Shown here: one piece after another, positions 1 to 10,924 of the stretch
Layout: the number at the start of each line of letters is the position of its first letter
How positions within the stretch are numbered: position 1 is the first letter of the stretch
NCBI GenBank assembly: GCA_034509755.1
Contig: CM067550.1
Location: 4,519,001-4,583,000 of the forward strand
Direction: 5' to 3'
Length of the DNA: 64,000 bases
Source of the DNA: Anisodus tanguticus
Lineage: Eukaryota > Streptophyta > Magnoliopsida > Solanales > Solanaceae
Notes under the pieces: generated by a model
Databases searched by the model: none
What the model saw: only the letters and a program-made list of their open reading frames with translations
What the model was told of the DNA's origin: nothing
Made by a program: the position numbers and the translations under genes

Positions 1-830
1 CTTCCGATCAATAAGGAAAAATATATTCTTGTACATGTACATATAATACATCTTATTTATCCAAGGGTTTTGAAGAAAGCCCCTTCAAAATCCTCTATAT
101 GTAAATCATCAGTATAACTACGTACATATCAGAATTTCTTTTTTGGAAGTTTTACTACTAATAAAGGGTTGTGCACAATTTGATATATCCGATAATCCAA
201 ACCAATCCACGCTATTTGGATGATCGGATTTCAGATTTTGGATCGGATATGGGTTATGTTTTTTTAAAATCTTGGATATATGAATCGGATACGGATTGGT
301 AAAATTTAAAACCAATCTGACCTGAAATACTAATTATATGGATACATATAAAAGGTTACACTTCTATTTTAGGTTATTTTTGAAATTTCAGTTTACTTTG
401 TTGATGATTGCAGTTTATTTTGTTGATGATTTTGTTTAATGAACTTTATTATACATTGGTTGATGAAGATTATGAATTAGGTGTTAGGATGGTGTCATGC
501 TCCAGCTGTGCTATAAGCATCTTAATAAGGCGTACAATCCGGTTCGAAGTTAATTTGGATTGAATTCGGATTGCATTTTACAAAATTTAAAATCTAAAAT
601 TATAATCCAATCCGACGGATGAACAGGCCTAGCTAAATCATGTGTTGATAGTGGAGTAGTTCTTCTCTATATCAATGGAATCTATTAGAAGAGCTTAAAT
701 TATGTGTATCGACGATGTAAATCAATATTTACACATATATTACTTTTAGGTAATTATTATAAGTAATTTTGTAAGAATTTAAATTTCTATACTGAAAGTC
801 AATTCAATTTATCTAGTTGTTGCAGGTTAT
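1..830. repeat. AT-rich intergenic DNA with a probable old hAT-type MITE (about 170-632)
   Basis: No gene is visible. Near 171-215 the sequence reads GTGCACAATTTGATATATCC followed by repeated GGAT/ATCC words. Near 600-632 an inverted counterpart (AATCCAATCCGACGG then TGAACAGGCCTA) closes the block. Inverted GGATCGGAT-like arms around an AT-rich core, with an end resembling TAGG-x-TGTTCA, match the style of the clearer element at 4584-5293. The flanking 8-mers match only weakly, so the boundaries are approximate and the call is tentative. Confidence 0.35.
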
Positions 831-920
831 TCTTCTATTTTCTAGATTACTATATCAAACATGACATGAAGAGTTTCTTCTATTTTCTAGATTACTATAT
901 CAAACATGACATGAAGAGTT
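831..920. repeat. perfect 45-bp tandem duplication
   Basis: Positions 831-875 and 876-920 are identical 45-base units beginning TCTTCTATTTTCTAG and ending ATGACATGAAGAGTT. No mismatch was found by eye. The block lies in AT-rich intergenic DNA and has no coding content. Perfect identity points to a recent local duplication, or possibly an assembly artefact. Confidence 0.9.
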
Positions 921-1830
921 ATCTATTATTACCGGTCAATTTTACCTCATAGTGGAAAAAGTTATACAATGTCAGTACACAATATAATAAGTTAAATTGT
1001 ATTGGTGGCGCACATTATTATAAATACTATCAATTTATTTAAAGCAAATCATATTGGGAATGAATTTAATTTATATATACATTCAAGAAAGATTTTTTAT
1101 AATATCAGGACAAGTCTATTAGTTATAGCAAAATTTTACCCTATTTTTAGGTTATAATATCAGATTTGATATGAAAAATGAATTGTTGGTGTAGATTAAT
1201 TTTCCTGATACTTATTTTTCAATTTCTTTTGTCCTTTTTTTTTTAGCATTTTTTTGTGAATTATGTGTACGGAATTGTATTCAGGGTGCTCCTCAGTAAG
1301 ATCTATGCATCATTTATTAAACCAAATCCATCTCCCTTTTGCTCCATTGTGTCATCTCCATCTTATCAAAATGTTCCCTAAAGAGTAGAGGGGCATTAAA
1401 TTAAAGAGGTACAATTCACCACTTAAAGGTTACTCCAAGAGTATTATAATCTAAGTTAGATATTGCACATTTATGGCCATTTAGCCTTGGCCACAAAAAA
1501 AAGACAAAACTTACCTCCAAAATTCTCACTAGATATGGCTGCTCCCTCAAGGTTTGACCAAAAACTGTAGTCCATTTGTGGTTTAAAATGCAATATTAAT
1601 ATACATATATATATGCTTGTTATAAACGATCTTACATTTTGTTCTCTGTGTATATGTACGTATGTATGTAAATGTACATTTGTATTCATTTGATTTAGAC
1701 TTATGCAGTGGAGTCGAGTCAATGTGTATGACATTTAAGAGACAAATTATAAGAGTACTAAGGAGGATGCTAATTTAAGTATTTTTTTTTCTCCTGATTG
1801 AACATTGCGCATATGGTATATACGTATCAG
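921..1830. other. intergenic, no feature recognised
   Basis: AT-rich sequence with short homopolymers. I see no convincing coding exon, RNA gene or repeat structure. The small ORFs here lack codon structure or recognisable motifs. Confidence 0.6.
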
Positions 1831-1833
1831 TTA

Positions 1834-2146
1834 TGTCGATGGGACCCTCTAAAAATGTTGATGTATTCGTATCTAATCCTCCAAAAATGCATAGCTTTTC
1901 AAGAATTTCACACACCCAACAATATTATGAAAAGTCAGAGCAACATATATATCCTACCAGCTATGTTATTTGGATTTTCAAAAAATGTGATGCACTAGTG
2001 TCAGAACCTCCAAAAATACATATCTTGGAGGATTCGAACACCCGACAATATATTTTTAAAAGTCCGAGCAACATATATAGCATACTAGCTATGTTATTTG
2101 GACCCTCCAAAAATATTGTTGCACTTGAGTAGTTGAAGCGACATAG
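1834..2146. repeat. three degenerate copies of a palindromic MITE
   Basis: The motif 'TATGTT-ATTTGGACC-CTCCAAAAATATTG' and its inverse 'TTTTAAAAGTCCGAGCAACATA' recur in three head-to-tail copies (about 1834-1950, 1968-2080 and 2090-2146). Each full copy is an imperfect hairpin: GGACCCTCCAAAAAT is mirrored by the AAAAGTCCGAGCAACATA end. The same family forms a four-unit array at 29343-29930. I associate this hairpin with Solanaceae genomes. It is noncoding. Confidence 0.7.
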
Positions 2147-2589
2147 CATATCAAAAAAAATTGGTTGTTGTGATTTTTAGCTAGATTAATTGAGAATTAC
2201 ACTAGATTATTGTGTTAGATCTCCTGTAGTTGTTAAGATACATCAATCAATTCTATTACAATAGTCAGACGTGTTGTTTCAAGTCCAACTGACTTTTTCT
2301 TGCAGTTTTAGGAGCAACTGGGATTAATTATACTATATTGTTTTTCTTTGTCTTACGGTTTTGAGAAGCTTTACCTAAAAGAAGTGATACTCATGTTCTT
2401 TCTTCTTAGTCTGTACACATATATTAGCCAATGTTTCTTGTCTGATTCTTTTTTTAATGTCAAATTAAAAGAAATGTTTGATTTAGTGCTGTTAGCATGT
2501 CATGATGGTTTTTACAGATATCATTGCTTAAATTATTGGCATGACTAATTAGATCATCAGCTATAATTTTAGCTACTGTGAACTTAGAC
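2147..2589. other. intergenic, no feature recognised
   Basis: AT-rich DNA between a MITE cluster and a LINE tail. No gene, RNA or structured repeat could be supported. Confidence 0.55.
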
Positions 2590-2952
2590 AGGAAGATTTA
2601 AAGATCGAGAATTAGGATAGAAGGTTAGTAGGTAGTTGAGTTTTATTGCACTGTGTGTGAGAGAGGTAGGAGCTAGCCTCTGCATCTCCTCTTCTTCTTT
2701 TCTTTGTAGTATTATTTAGGTTTCGCGTAGATCTCCTTATGTGTGTATTACTATGTGTTGCTTCATTTATTTTGTATCGTGATATCTTGATGTCTTATTT
2801 TCTTTGAGTTCCTGCGTTGACCATGTTTCTTTTGAGCCGAGAGTCTATCGGAAACGCCTCTACCCCACAAAGATGGAGATAAGGTCTACATACATTCTAC
2901 CATCCGCAGACTCTACTTGTGAGATTACACTAGATATGTTGTTGTTGTAGTA
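2590..2952 (+). mobile_element. 3' tail of an RTE-type LINE (or TS-type SINE sharing that tail)
   Basis: The stretch contains 'AGAAGGTTAGTAGGTAGTTGAG', then the 'GAGTCTATCGGAAACGCC' block, 'AAGGTCTACATACATTCTACC', 'ACTTGTGAGATTACACTAG', and ends in a TTGTTGTTG tail. This order of blocks and the TTG terminal repeat are what I know from Solanaceae RTE LINE 3' regions, a tail also borrowed by TS SINEs. No ORF2 remains here; a matching ORF2 fragment lies separately at 48538-48830. I cannot tell whether this insertion is LINE or SINE. Confidence 0.7.
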
Positions 2953-3590
2953 AATGATGTCTATTAAAAAAATAGGATAGTTCATTGTTTGCAAAGTTAA
3001 GATGATAGCTAGCACCATATACATTTAATTTATTCATGAAATTTCACATACAGTAAATTTCTTGAACAACTTGTTATAGATATATATAATATACTCCCCT
3101 CATCAATAATACCAATTATGACTTATAAGTGAAATTTTAGCGTTTGATGCTTTTCTTCTATATATCCTTGTTTTCTTTTTCACTTTAAAATAGTTGACGA
3201 AAGTTCTACCTAACTAAAGACTAATCAATTAGATCGGAGAGGTCATTTAGTCTATGAACTCCTCTTCAACACCCTTTTTAGAATTCACGTTGGACAACTT
3301 CTCTTTCAATTGTTTTTATTAAAATTTTTTCATTACATTGGGGGATCGAGAAAGAAAAAAGGAGAGGAGGAACAGGCGTCGTGCCTATAATTATGCACTC
3401 TACCTTTTCTGTGGTCTAATTTGATCACAGTTGACAGGGTTCATGTGTCAATTGACTATCACTCCTAGATTCAGGCCCTCGCTATGAGTCGTGGTCTCAA
3501 AGTGTAAGTCAGCTCGCTCAATAACAATTTTAGAAAATATAACTAGAGACCGGGTGGAAAATAAAAAAAACTTATTAGAAAATATATATA
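2953..3590. other. intergenic, no feature recognised
   Basis: AT-rich DNA without a supportable gene. The stretch near 3470-3520 (TATGAGTCGTGGTCTCAAAG) looks repeat-like but could not be classified. Confidence 0.5.
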
Positions 3591-3591
3591 C

Positions 3592-3785
3592 CAACAAGCT
3601 GAGTTGTGATGGAGTGAGAAGTACTCATTCATCTTTAACCAGATGTATCGAGTTTGATTCTCCCTAGGTACGAATTCGACTTTGTTAGGAAACGCTTTAC
3701 CCTCCAATATGAGATTTCCCTGCGCAAATTCGAATTTAGTCAAGCTCCAATGTGGATACCGGACACCGGATGAAAAACCAAAAAA
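3592..3785 (+). mobile_element. SINE of the Solanaceae SolS type
   Basis: The block reads GCTGAGTTGTGATGGAGTG, AAGTACTCATTCATCTTTAACC, CGAGTTTGATTCTCC (a degenerate pol III B-box-like segment), 'TTTGTTAGGAAACGCTTTACCC', 'TCCAATGTGGATACCGGACACCGGATGAAAAACC'-like 3' parts in that order. This layout is the familiar tRNA-derived Solanaceae SINE pattern. The internal promoter boxes are degenerate, so the copy is probably old and inactive. The subfamily cannot be set without comparison. Confidence 0.7.
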
Positions 3786-4575
3786 ATGTTTATATATATA
3801 TAGAGAGAGAGAGAATGATGTAAGTGATTTAAGCAAACTCAATTATAGAGTTGCCAAAACTGATGTTGCTAAAGTTAAATGATAGAGAACTTGAAGAACT
3901 AGCAAAAGAAGCTACACGCCAATCCACTAATTACAAGAAGAGGGGACATGTGGTTGCCTGGTTGGTATAATGTTCTTAGGTAGTGATTGAGAAAGGATGA
4001 AGTTGTAAGGAAGAAGTAATTGCAAAATGACCATTTTTCAATTTAATTTGTGCATATAATTTTTTTGCCGAAATCATGCTAATCTTCTCTATCGTTGCAC
4101 TTTTATTTGATGTTTCAAATTAAGGGACAAGTTGCAACTATGAAGATACTGGATTTTGATGTTGCTATTTATAAGCACGCAATTTGTTCCAAAGTAACCA
4201 ACTTCGATTACTTCTTCAATTAGTTGTGTTTGTTGGTGTCGCTTAGATGAAGTTAAAACTAACGTGCAAGTTTTAGAATTTACATAACGCACAAATACTT
4301 TTTATTTATTGATTGACGCTCTATTATTTTCTTAATGTTTTCATTAGTACTTTTTTTTTTGTCTTTGGCCTACCAAGATGAAACGTGATTTCTTGTCTAT
4401 CTAAAGCACACCAAGTTGCCTAGAAACTTGCGTTAAAGAATTTAAAGTTGTAAAAGCATTAGGAAACAACAGTAAATTTGATTTGGAACATTCGCAACGT
4501 ATGATTACTTCTTCAAGAGCGCAAACATGCATCCAAATGAAAATTTCTCAAACTTCAAGAAAAATTGGTTCAAAT
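3786..4575. other. intergenic, no feature recognised
   Basis: AT-rich DNA with a short GA run after the SINE. No convincing exon, RNA gene or repeat was found. Confidence 0.5.
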
Positions 4576-4583
4576 CATGAGAG

Positions 4584-5293
4584 TTGGTGTGTTCACGGTT
4601 TGGTTATAAACGGATCTGCATTGAAAACCAAGCCAAACTGATTAAATAAATTGATATTTGTTTGATTTTGGTTTGGTTGGTTTTAAATTTTTTAAAACCA
4701 ATAACATTTGATTTTGTCTGGTTTTATTAAAACAAAATCGAAGGAAAAATCGAATCAAACTAATGAATTTTATATACAATTTTTATAATTATATATATAT
4801 AATATTGATTTTTATAAATAATTTCAAATACTTTGTATACTTCTTCATCAAAATTTTATTTATAAACTTGTACCTTAATTAAACTCATTTCTTAAAAGAA
4901 AGCCATGAATCCAAACCCATTTATTCAAAGAAAACACTATGAAATTTACCTAAAATTCTTTTGTATTTCCTATAAATTCTATTAACTTAATTAAAACTTA
5001 TAAATCATAAGACATTTTCTCCATAATCCAAGTAAATTATAGCCTCCACAATAGAAGAATGATAACAAATTATAAGTTGAAAAATGATAGAATTTTTTTT
5101 CTAAAAAAAGAAAAATATCATTAAATTTCTTAAAAATCTGAAAACACAAACTAAACTGAATCAAATCGACTACCACCAAACCGATGATTTAGTATTATAT
5201 TTGGTTTGTTTCTAATAATTTAAAAACCGATTAACTTGATTTGGTATTGATTTAAACTTAAAATCCACCCAAATCGAATCATGAACACCCCTA
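4584..5293. mobile_element. 710-bp non-autonomous hAT-type element with 8-bp target duplication
   Basis: The left end TTGGTGTGTTCACGG and the inverse of the right end, TAGGGGTGTTCATG, form short terminal inverted repeats. Subterminal GGTTTGGTT / AAACCGAT words on both sides extend the hairpin. The flanks carry 8-mers CATGAGAG (4576-4583) and CATGACTG (5294-5301), matching at 6 of 8 bases, as expected for an ageing hAT target duplication. There is no transposase ORF, so any movement would have needed an enzyme supplied in trans. Confidence 0.75.
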
Positions 5294-5301
5294 CATGACT
5301 G

Positions 5302-5884
5302 TGAGTATCAAGACCTAGCTCCACTGAACTCACCATAATCCATTAACAAAATCTTTACACGTGGTTTACTATATAAAACAAAAAATATGTATCAGATCCA
5401 CAAGTGAGTGCACACATCTTTAGATTAAGGGATTCAACTTTCAGATGATATGGAACTTTCAGATGATATGGTCAGTACAAAATCGATACATATGGAACCA
5501 GAGCAATCAAAGATTCCAAGCTCAATTCATCACTCACCCGCCGTGTCAACATTGTATATTTATGTGTTCTTGTGTCTGGAAAATGTGTCTTCAACTTCAA
5601 AAAAAGTGTTAAGAAATTATAATTACTTCGTTTAATGTATGGGGTAAAATTGAAAACGAAACAACCATATGAGTTGTGTTGGGGGGGGGGGGGGGGGGGG
5701 GATATAAGCTAAATAAAACATATAAGCTATAATTCAAATAAGTTAAAAAATGATTATAAGTCAATTTGATCAATTTAATTATATGTAAGCTTAGCCAAAC
5801 ACCCTTTATGTTGCATAGAGAGATATCTAATTTTATACATCAAGAAAGTGTGCGTCTCTTGTGACCACTACTAGTTCAAGTAAC
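5302..5884. other. intergenic with a 21-G homopolymer
   Basis: There is no gene. Positions 5681-5701 are an uninterrupted run of 21 G residues. Such a run can form a G-quadruplex and is also a common sequencing and assembly error point. The remainder is AT-rich. Confidence 0.6.
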
Positions 5885-5889
5885 CTAAG

Positions 5890-6167
5890 TGAAAAAAATA
5901 ATCCCCTTGATTATTTTCATTAATTGAAAGGCTATATATACAAGTTACATATTTCCATAATAGGAAAAATCCTTTTCCTATTCTACTTCTAAATCCTTAT
6001 TCTACCATAATTCTAACTATACAATTATGGTAGGTGTATAACACTAATTAAGGTATCCTTTTTATTACAATATACTACAAATATATATACCATATATACA
6101 ATATCTTATTGGAACAATTTTCTAGCAAATCGGCCGGAGAGGCCCAACCCACTGCTATTGTTTAACA
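5890..6167 (-). repeat. 3' LTR of the Copia element
   Basis: On the plus strand it begins TGAAAAAAATAATCCCC and ends TTGTTTAACA. It is the 3' LTR of the minus-strand element and lies next to the purine tract at about 6168-6180. It differs from its partner at only four positions. Confidence 0.95.
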
Positions 6168-6179
6168 CACCCCCGCATC

Positions 6180-9100
6180 ATAGCGGGCGGCTTTCGAACG
6201 CCGAGATCGTCCCTAAAATCTTCAAAGAGAACCGCCGGTAGACCCTTTGTAAAGATGTCGCAATTTGATAACGAGACGGGACATGGCATACGCGAACTTG
6301 ACCCTTTGCAACCTTTTCACGGACAAAGTGAATGTCCATTTCGATATGTTTGGTGCGCGGTGTTGAACGGGGTTACCTGAAAGGTGGATGGCACTAATGC
6401 TATCGCAATATACCAAGGTTGCCTTCGAATGGGACAATGAAGCTCCAAAAGCAAATTACGTAGCCAACATGATTCGGAGACCACATTTGCTACCCCTCGA
6501 TATTCGCCTCGGCACTTGAGCGTGACAGAGTTGCCGACGTTTTGCCGACCATGAGACCAAGTTGTTGCCAAGGAACATACAAGAGCGAAGTCGACCGTCC
6601 GGTGTCGGGACAACCTCCCCAATCGGCATCCGTGTAGGAGACAAGCGTAGATGTAGCCGACGGATACAAGTGCAACCCATAGTCTAGTGTCCCCGAATAT
6701 ACCGAATGATGCGTTTTATTGCATTCATGTGTTCAATTCTCGGGGTCATGCATGAATAAACACACCGCCGAACCGCATACGTAATATCCGGTCCGGTAAA
6801 GGTAAGATACTCGGAGAGCCCCCGCAAGACCGCGATATCGGGTCGGGTCCTCGTATGGTGCACCGCCGCGGCACTTAGCTTTGGGTTTGCATCAACCGGC
6901 GTGGAAGTGGACTTACCGGATGACATCCCGCCCTCTCGATGATCTCGGCAAAGATACTTCCGTTGAGACAGAAACAACCCACATGAATGACGTTTGACAA
7001 AAATTCCCAAAAAGTAACTCAAGGGCCCCAAGTCTTTCATAGCAAATTCGAACCGAGCATGGCCATGATAGACCGACGCAAAGCATCGGAGGAGGCGTCA
7101 AGATGATATCATCCACATATAACGAGAATGTAGGCCAATGACGAACCATTGCGGTAGATGAACAAAGAATTGTCGACCGCTTGTGTGTGAACCCAATAGT
7201 CGAAACAAAATCAGCAAATCGTGTATACCAGGCACGTGGAGACCGCTTAAGCCCATATAAGGACTTTTTCAACAAACGAGACATGATGAGGGCGGTGGGA
7301 TCCCCGAAACCCAACGGTTGATGCATATAGATCTGTTTCCTTGAGATCTCCATGTAGAAAAGCATTCTTGACATCTAAGCGATGAATTGGCCAAGTCTTT
7401 GAAAGGGCCAAGCTAAGTACCGTGCGAATAGTAGCCGGTTTGACCACGGACTAAATGTCTCACCACAATCAATACCAACTCGCCGAGTCTTACCATCACC
7501 AACAAGTCACGCCTTATGCCGAGCAAAGGACCCATCCGAATTCTCCTTGTGAGCAAAAATCCACATAGACCCGATAATATTAATACCATATGGACGGGCA
7601 CCAACTCCCACGTCTTATTATCAATAAGAGCATTATATTCATCGGTCATAGCAATTTTCCAATTAGGGTCATTTAATGCGGATACAGATTGCGGGGCAAG
7701 GGGGATTTAGAGACATCAGAATGTAAATTAAAATGTCTTTTAGGTGTAAAAATACCCCGCTGACTACGAGTGACCGGTCTATGACTCGAGGAAGAATTAA
7801 TGGAATTTTTCGGGCTCGGGACGGACCGGCCGGCAAGAAGCGGTGGCTCTGCCGGCCCAAATCGAAATGGCCGGACTCGGCTTGGACCGGTTCCAGGACC
7901 GGGCTGGACCGGCCCGATTCTTTGGAACCCCATTCCGATGGTGGAAGAGCGGGTGTGGCGGTATTGTTGGGCCAGCGGGCAGTGGGCCCGCTGGAGGATT
8001 TTGGGTACGGGAGATGTCCGAAAAATTCCGAATAATATACGGGGATATTTGGTCATCCAAAAAATTATACGACTTAGGTTCGGGAGTATGAACTTTCGTA
8101 AATGGGAATTGAGTTTCATCAAAAATGACATGGCGATTGATTATGATTTTCTTGGAGGATAAATCAAAACACTTATAACCACGATGATTCGACGGATAAC
8201 CCAAAAACACACACGGGGTAGACCGAGCCTGAAGTTTGTTAATTGTGGTGGATGGAAATAACGGATAACACAAGTACCCAAAAATCCGAAGGTGAGAATA
8301 AGAAGGGTTCTTATTAAATAGGATTTTGAGGGGGGAAGAATATGTCAGACCTTTAGACGGAATTATGTTAAGAAGATATGTGGCCATTTGTAGAGCATGA
8401 TGCCAAAAATATGGAGGTATGGAGGCATGTATAAGGAGAGTTCGGACAATGTTATTTATGGAACGAATTTTGCGTTCGGCTTTCCCATTTTGTGAAGATG
8501 TATGAGGACATGAAAAATGAAAATTTATCCCATGAGTAGCACAAAACTCTCGAAACTCCCTATTGTCATATTCTTTCCCATTATCACATTGAATATTTTT
8601 TATTTCTCTTTCGAATTGAGTACGAATGAACGCTCTAAATTTTATGAAGACGGAAAACACTTGTGATTTATTCGCAATTAGAAACGTCCACAAAAATCTA
8701 GAATAATCATCTAAAAAGAGAACATAATAACGATGGCCCATTGAACTCAGAACAGGAGATGTCCATAAGTCGCTATGAATAATGTCAAATGGCATAGAAG
8801 TATGAGAATTGGAGTCTACAAATGGTAACTTAATAATTTTTCCTAATGAACAAGATCGACAAATTGGAGTACGATTTGTACCCTTACAAGAAATAAAGCT
8901 ATTTTTATCTAAAGTGATAAAATAGAAGATCCCGGATGACCCGGACGAGCATGCCATATGGAAGGAGAGATGGTCGCAAAAGCCGATGGCAATTTGGACT
9001 CGATGGACTGAAACCGGGCATGATAGGATACAGATCCCCCCTACTATCACACCTCATGAGATGACTCCCCGTCTTGAAATCCTTCACAGAGAAACCGAAA

Positions 9101-10477
9101 GGATCAAATTCAACAGAAACAGAATTGTCATTTGTGAATTTTCGGACAGACACTAAATTTTTAATCAATTTAGGAGCATGTAAAGTATTTTTCAAGAGGA
9201 GTGGTGGATTAGGAGGAGACAATGTTTTCTAACCATACCCTAGAATTGGAATAGAACTGCCATTACCAACAATTATCCCCCGAGGGGTGCTCAAATTGGA
9301 ATAAGATGAGAGAGTACCTGATTCGGAAGTCATGTGAGTAGTGGCCCCGGTGTCCATGTACCAATTTGGGTCCGGTTGAGTCAACCCCAACGTGTGCATC
9401 GCGGCCTCGATATCAGTCTGAGTGGGGCTGTCGCATGCATGATGGGCTTGCGGAGGACGGGGCCCAAGGACTCGGCCGTGCTTTGGGAACCGGGCCGTTA
9501 CCGTTGTGGGGGCCGTTCTTTGGGCCACCGCCGCCGGGGCCGCCAATCCGGGTATTGGGACTCTCGCCGGACCGGCCGCCCCACCGGCCGCCGGCGTAAA
9601 TCTTTGGAGAGTGCGGGTGCCACTGCCACTGGCCCCACTGCTGGGCCCACGGTGGTGGTGGCCCACTGTACCCCGAATGGGACCCACTGCCTGCTTGTTG
9701 CTCACCGGAACATCCACCAGAACCACCTCGTTTGCCCCCGCGGTTTTTATTATTTTTGTGATTATTCTTGCCGCCACCATTATTATGGTTTTGGCCCGAA
9801 TTATTAACAAAACCCGAAGAACTAGGAGAGGATGCCACCATGACAACTGGGCTTGCTCCGGTAGCCGCCTTTTTAGCCAAACCGGCTTCTTCCAACGTCA
9901 GCATGGAGCGGGCTTGATGAAAGTCGGGAAGAGGGTTGCTTTGGCGAAGGAGAGTTCCAACACCATTATAGGCCTCCGAAAGCCCGGCAACCAACTGTAG
10001 AACTAGACGATTATTTGTCACTGGTGCGCCAACATAACGGAGTTGATCCGCCAATTCCTTTAGTTTCTTGCAATATGCGTAAACGTTCGGAAATACGTCC
10101 ATTCGAACGAGAGAGAGAATTCTCGCTCGAGTGTGACGATACGGGAATGTTGGTTGTCTTGGAATATGTCACGCAATCTATTCCATGCAGCCATACCCGT
10201 GGTATCGGGCTCCATAATCGTCCGTAGAAGGTCCACTGAAATAGTGGCGTATATCCACCGAAGAACGGTAGCATCAAGTGTAATCCACACCTCAGGATCC
10301 TCCGCAGGAAGGGGTCTAGCGGGAGGAATTATGTGATGAAGAACTTGATAAGAGATAGCGTGAATTTTAAACAACTCCGCTCACGTTGCATATTGAACGT
10401 TTCCATCTCAAGGACAATAGGGACACTGAGCTTGATATTGGAAAGTGAGGGCGGGGGTGAAAATTGTTCTTAGACAT
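6180..10477 (-). pseudogene. Copia gag-pol polyprotein, frame-broken
   Basis: The likely gag start is at 10477 (MSKNNFHP). Recognisable parts, in minus-strand order, follow. Gag UBN2 region: 10400-9900; the usual WAELFKIH reads with TGA in place of the Trp codon. Gly/Asn-rich linker: 9850-9450. Protease: motif DTGATTHM near 9350. Pre-integrase and integrase: 9050-8000, with catalytic context HSDLW, QCDNGKEYDN and GKAERKIR. RT: 7650-6913, with LDVKNAFLHGDL and the active-site YVDDI. RNase H: 6680-6222, with YTDADWGG and YCDSISAIHLSGNP. RT, RNase H and gag lie in several frames with stops between them, so no complete polyprotein can be made. Integrase is the longest intact piece. The catalytic residues themselves are mostly kept. 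Confidence 0.92.
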
Positions 10478-10641
10478 ATTTGAAAGAACAAAGAAGGAGG
10501 ATAAATTTAAGAGAGGTTTTTGAGAGCGGAAGACGAGATATTTGGAGAGAAAAACCCGAGGGAGGGGGGGGGGTTCTCGGCCAAAGAGGCAAAAGTTTGA
10601 GAGAAGAAAACTTTTGGTTTAGACCTAGTCTCTTGATACCA

Positions 10642-10919
10642 TGAAAGAAATAATCCCCTTGATTATTTTCAGTAATTGAAAGGCTATATATACAAGTTAC
10701 ATATTTCCATAATAGGAAAAATCCTTTTCCTATTCTACTTCTAAATCCTTATTCTACCATAATTCTAACTATACAATTATGGTAGGTGTATAACACTAAT
10801 TAAGGTATCCTTTTTATTACAATATACTACAAATATATATACCATATATACAATATCTTATTGGAACAATTTTCTAGCAAATCTGGCCGGGAGGCCCAAC
10901 CCACTGCTATTGTTTAACA
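10642..10919 (-). repeat. 5' LTR of the Copia element
   Basis: On the plus strand it begins TGAAAGAAATAATCCCC and ends TTGTTTAACA. It is followed by CTAAG, the right copy of the target duplication. The primer-binding site lies immediately left of it, at about 10622-10641. Confidence 0.95.
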
Positions 10920-10924
10920 CTAAG

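Larger units (their letters stand above)
5890..10919 (-). mobile_element. complete Copia (Ty1) LTR retrotransposon, 5030 bp
   Basis: Two 278-bp LTRs (5890-6167 and 10642-10919), each beginning TG and ending CA, flank a minus-strand gag-pol region. The 5-bp target duplication CTAAG lies at 5885-5889 and 10920-10924. Just inside the right LTR the minus strand reads TGGTATCAAGAGA, a primer-binding site for initiator-Met tRNA with a one-base difference. Next to the left LTR the minus strand reads GATGCGGGGGTG, the polypurine tract. By direct reading the LTRs differ by two substitutions and two single-base indels, so insertion is recent. Internal order is gag, protease, integrase, RT, RNase H, which is the Copia order. 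Confidence 0.96.

Noticed and set aside
7733..8162. Plus-strand open frames of 82-120 codons over GC-rich DNA
   Set aside because: They lie opposite the minus-strand Copia integrase-RT spacer and are shadows of GC-rich sequence with few stops.
9334..10000. Plus-strand open frames up to 164 codons
   Set aside because: They are antisense to the Gly/Asn-rich gag linker of the Copia element, whose minus-strand motifs are recognisable.
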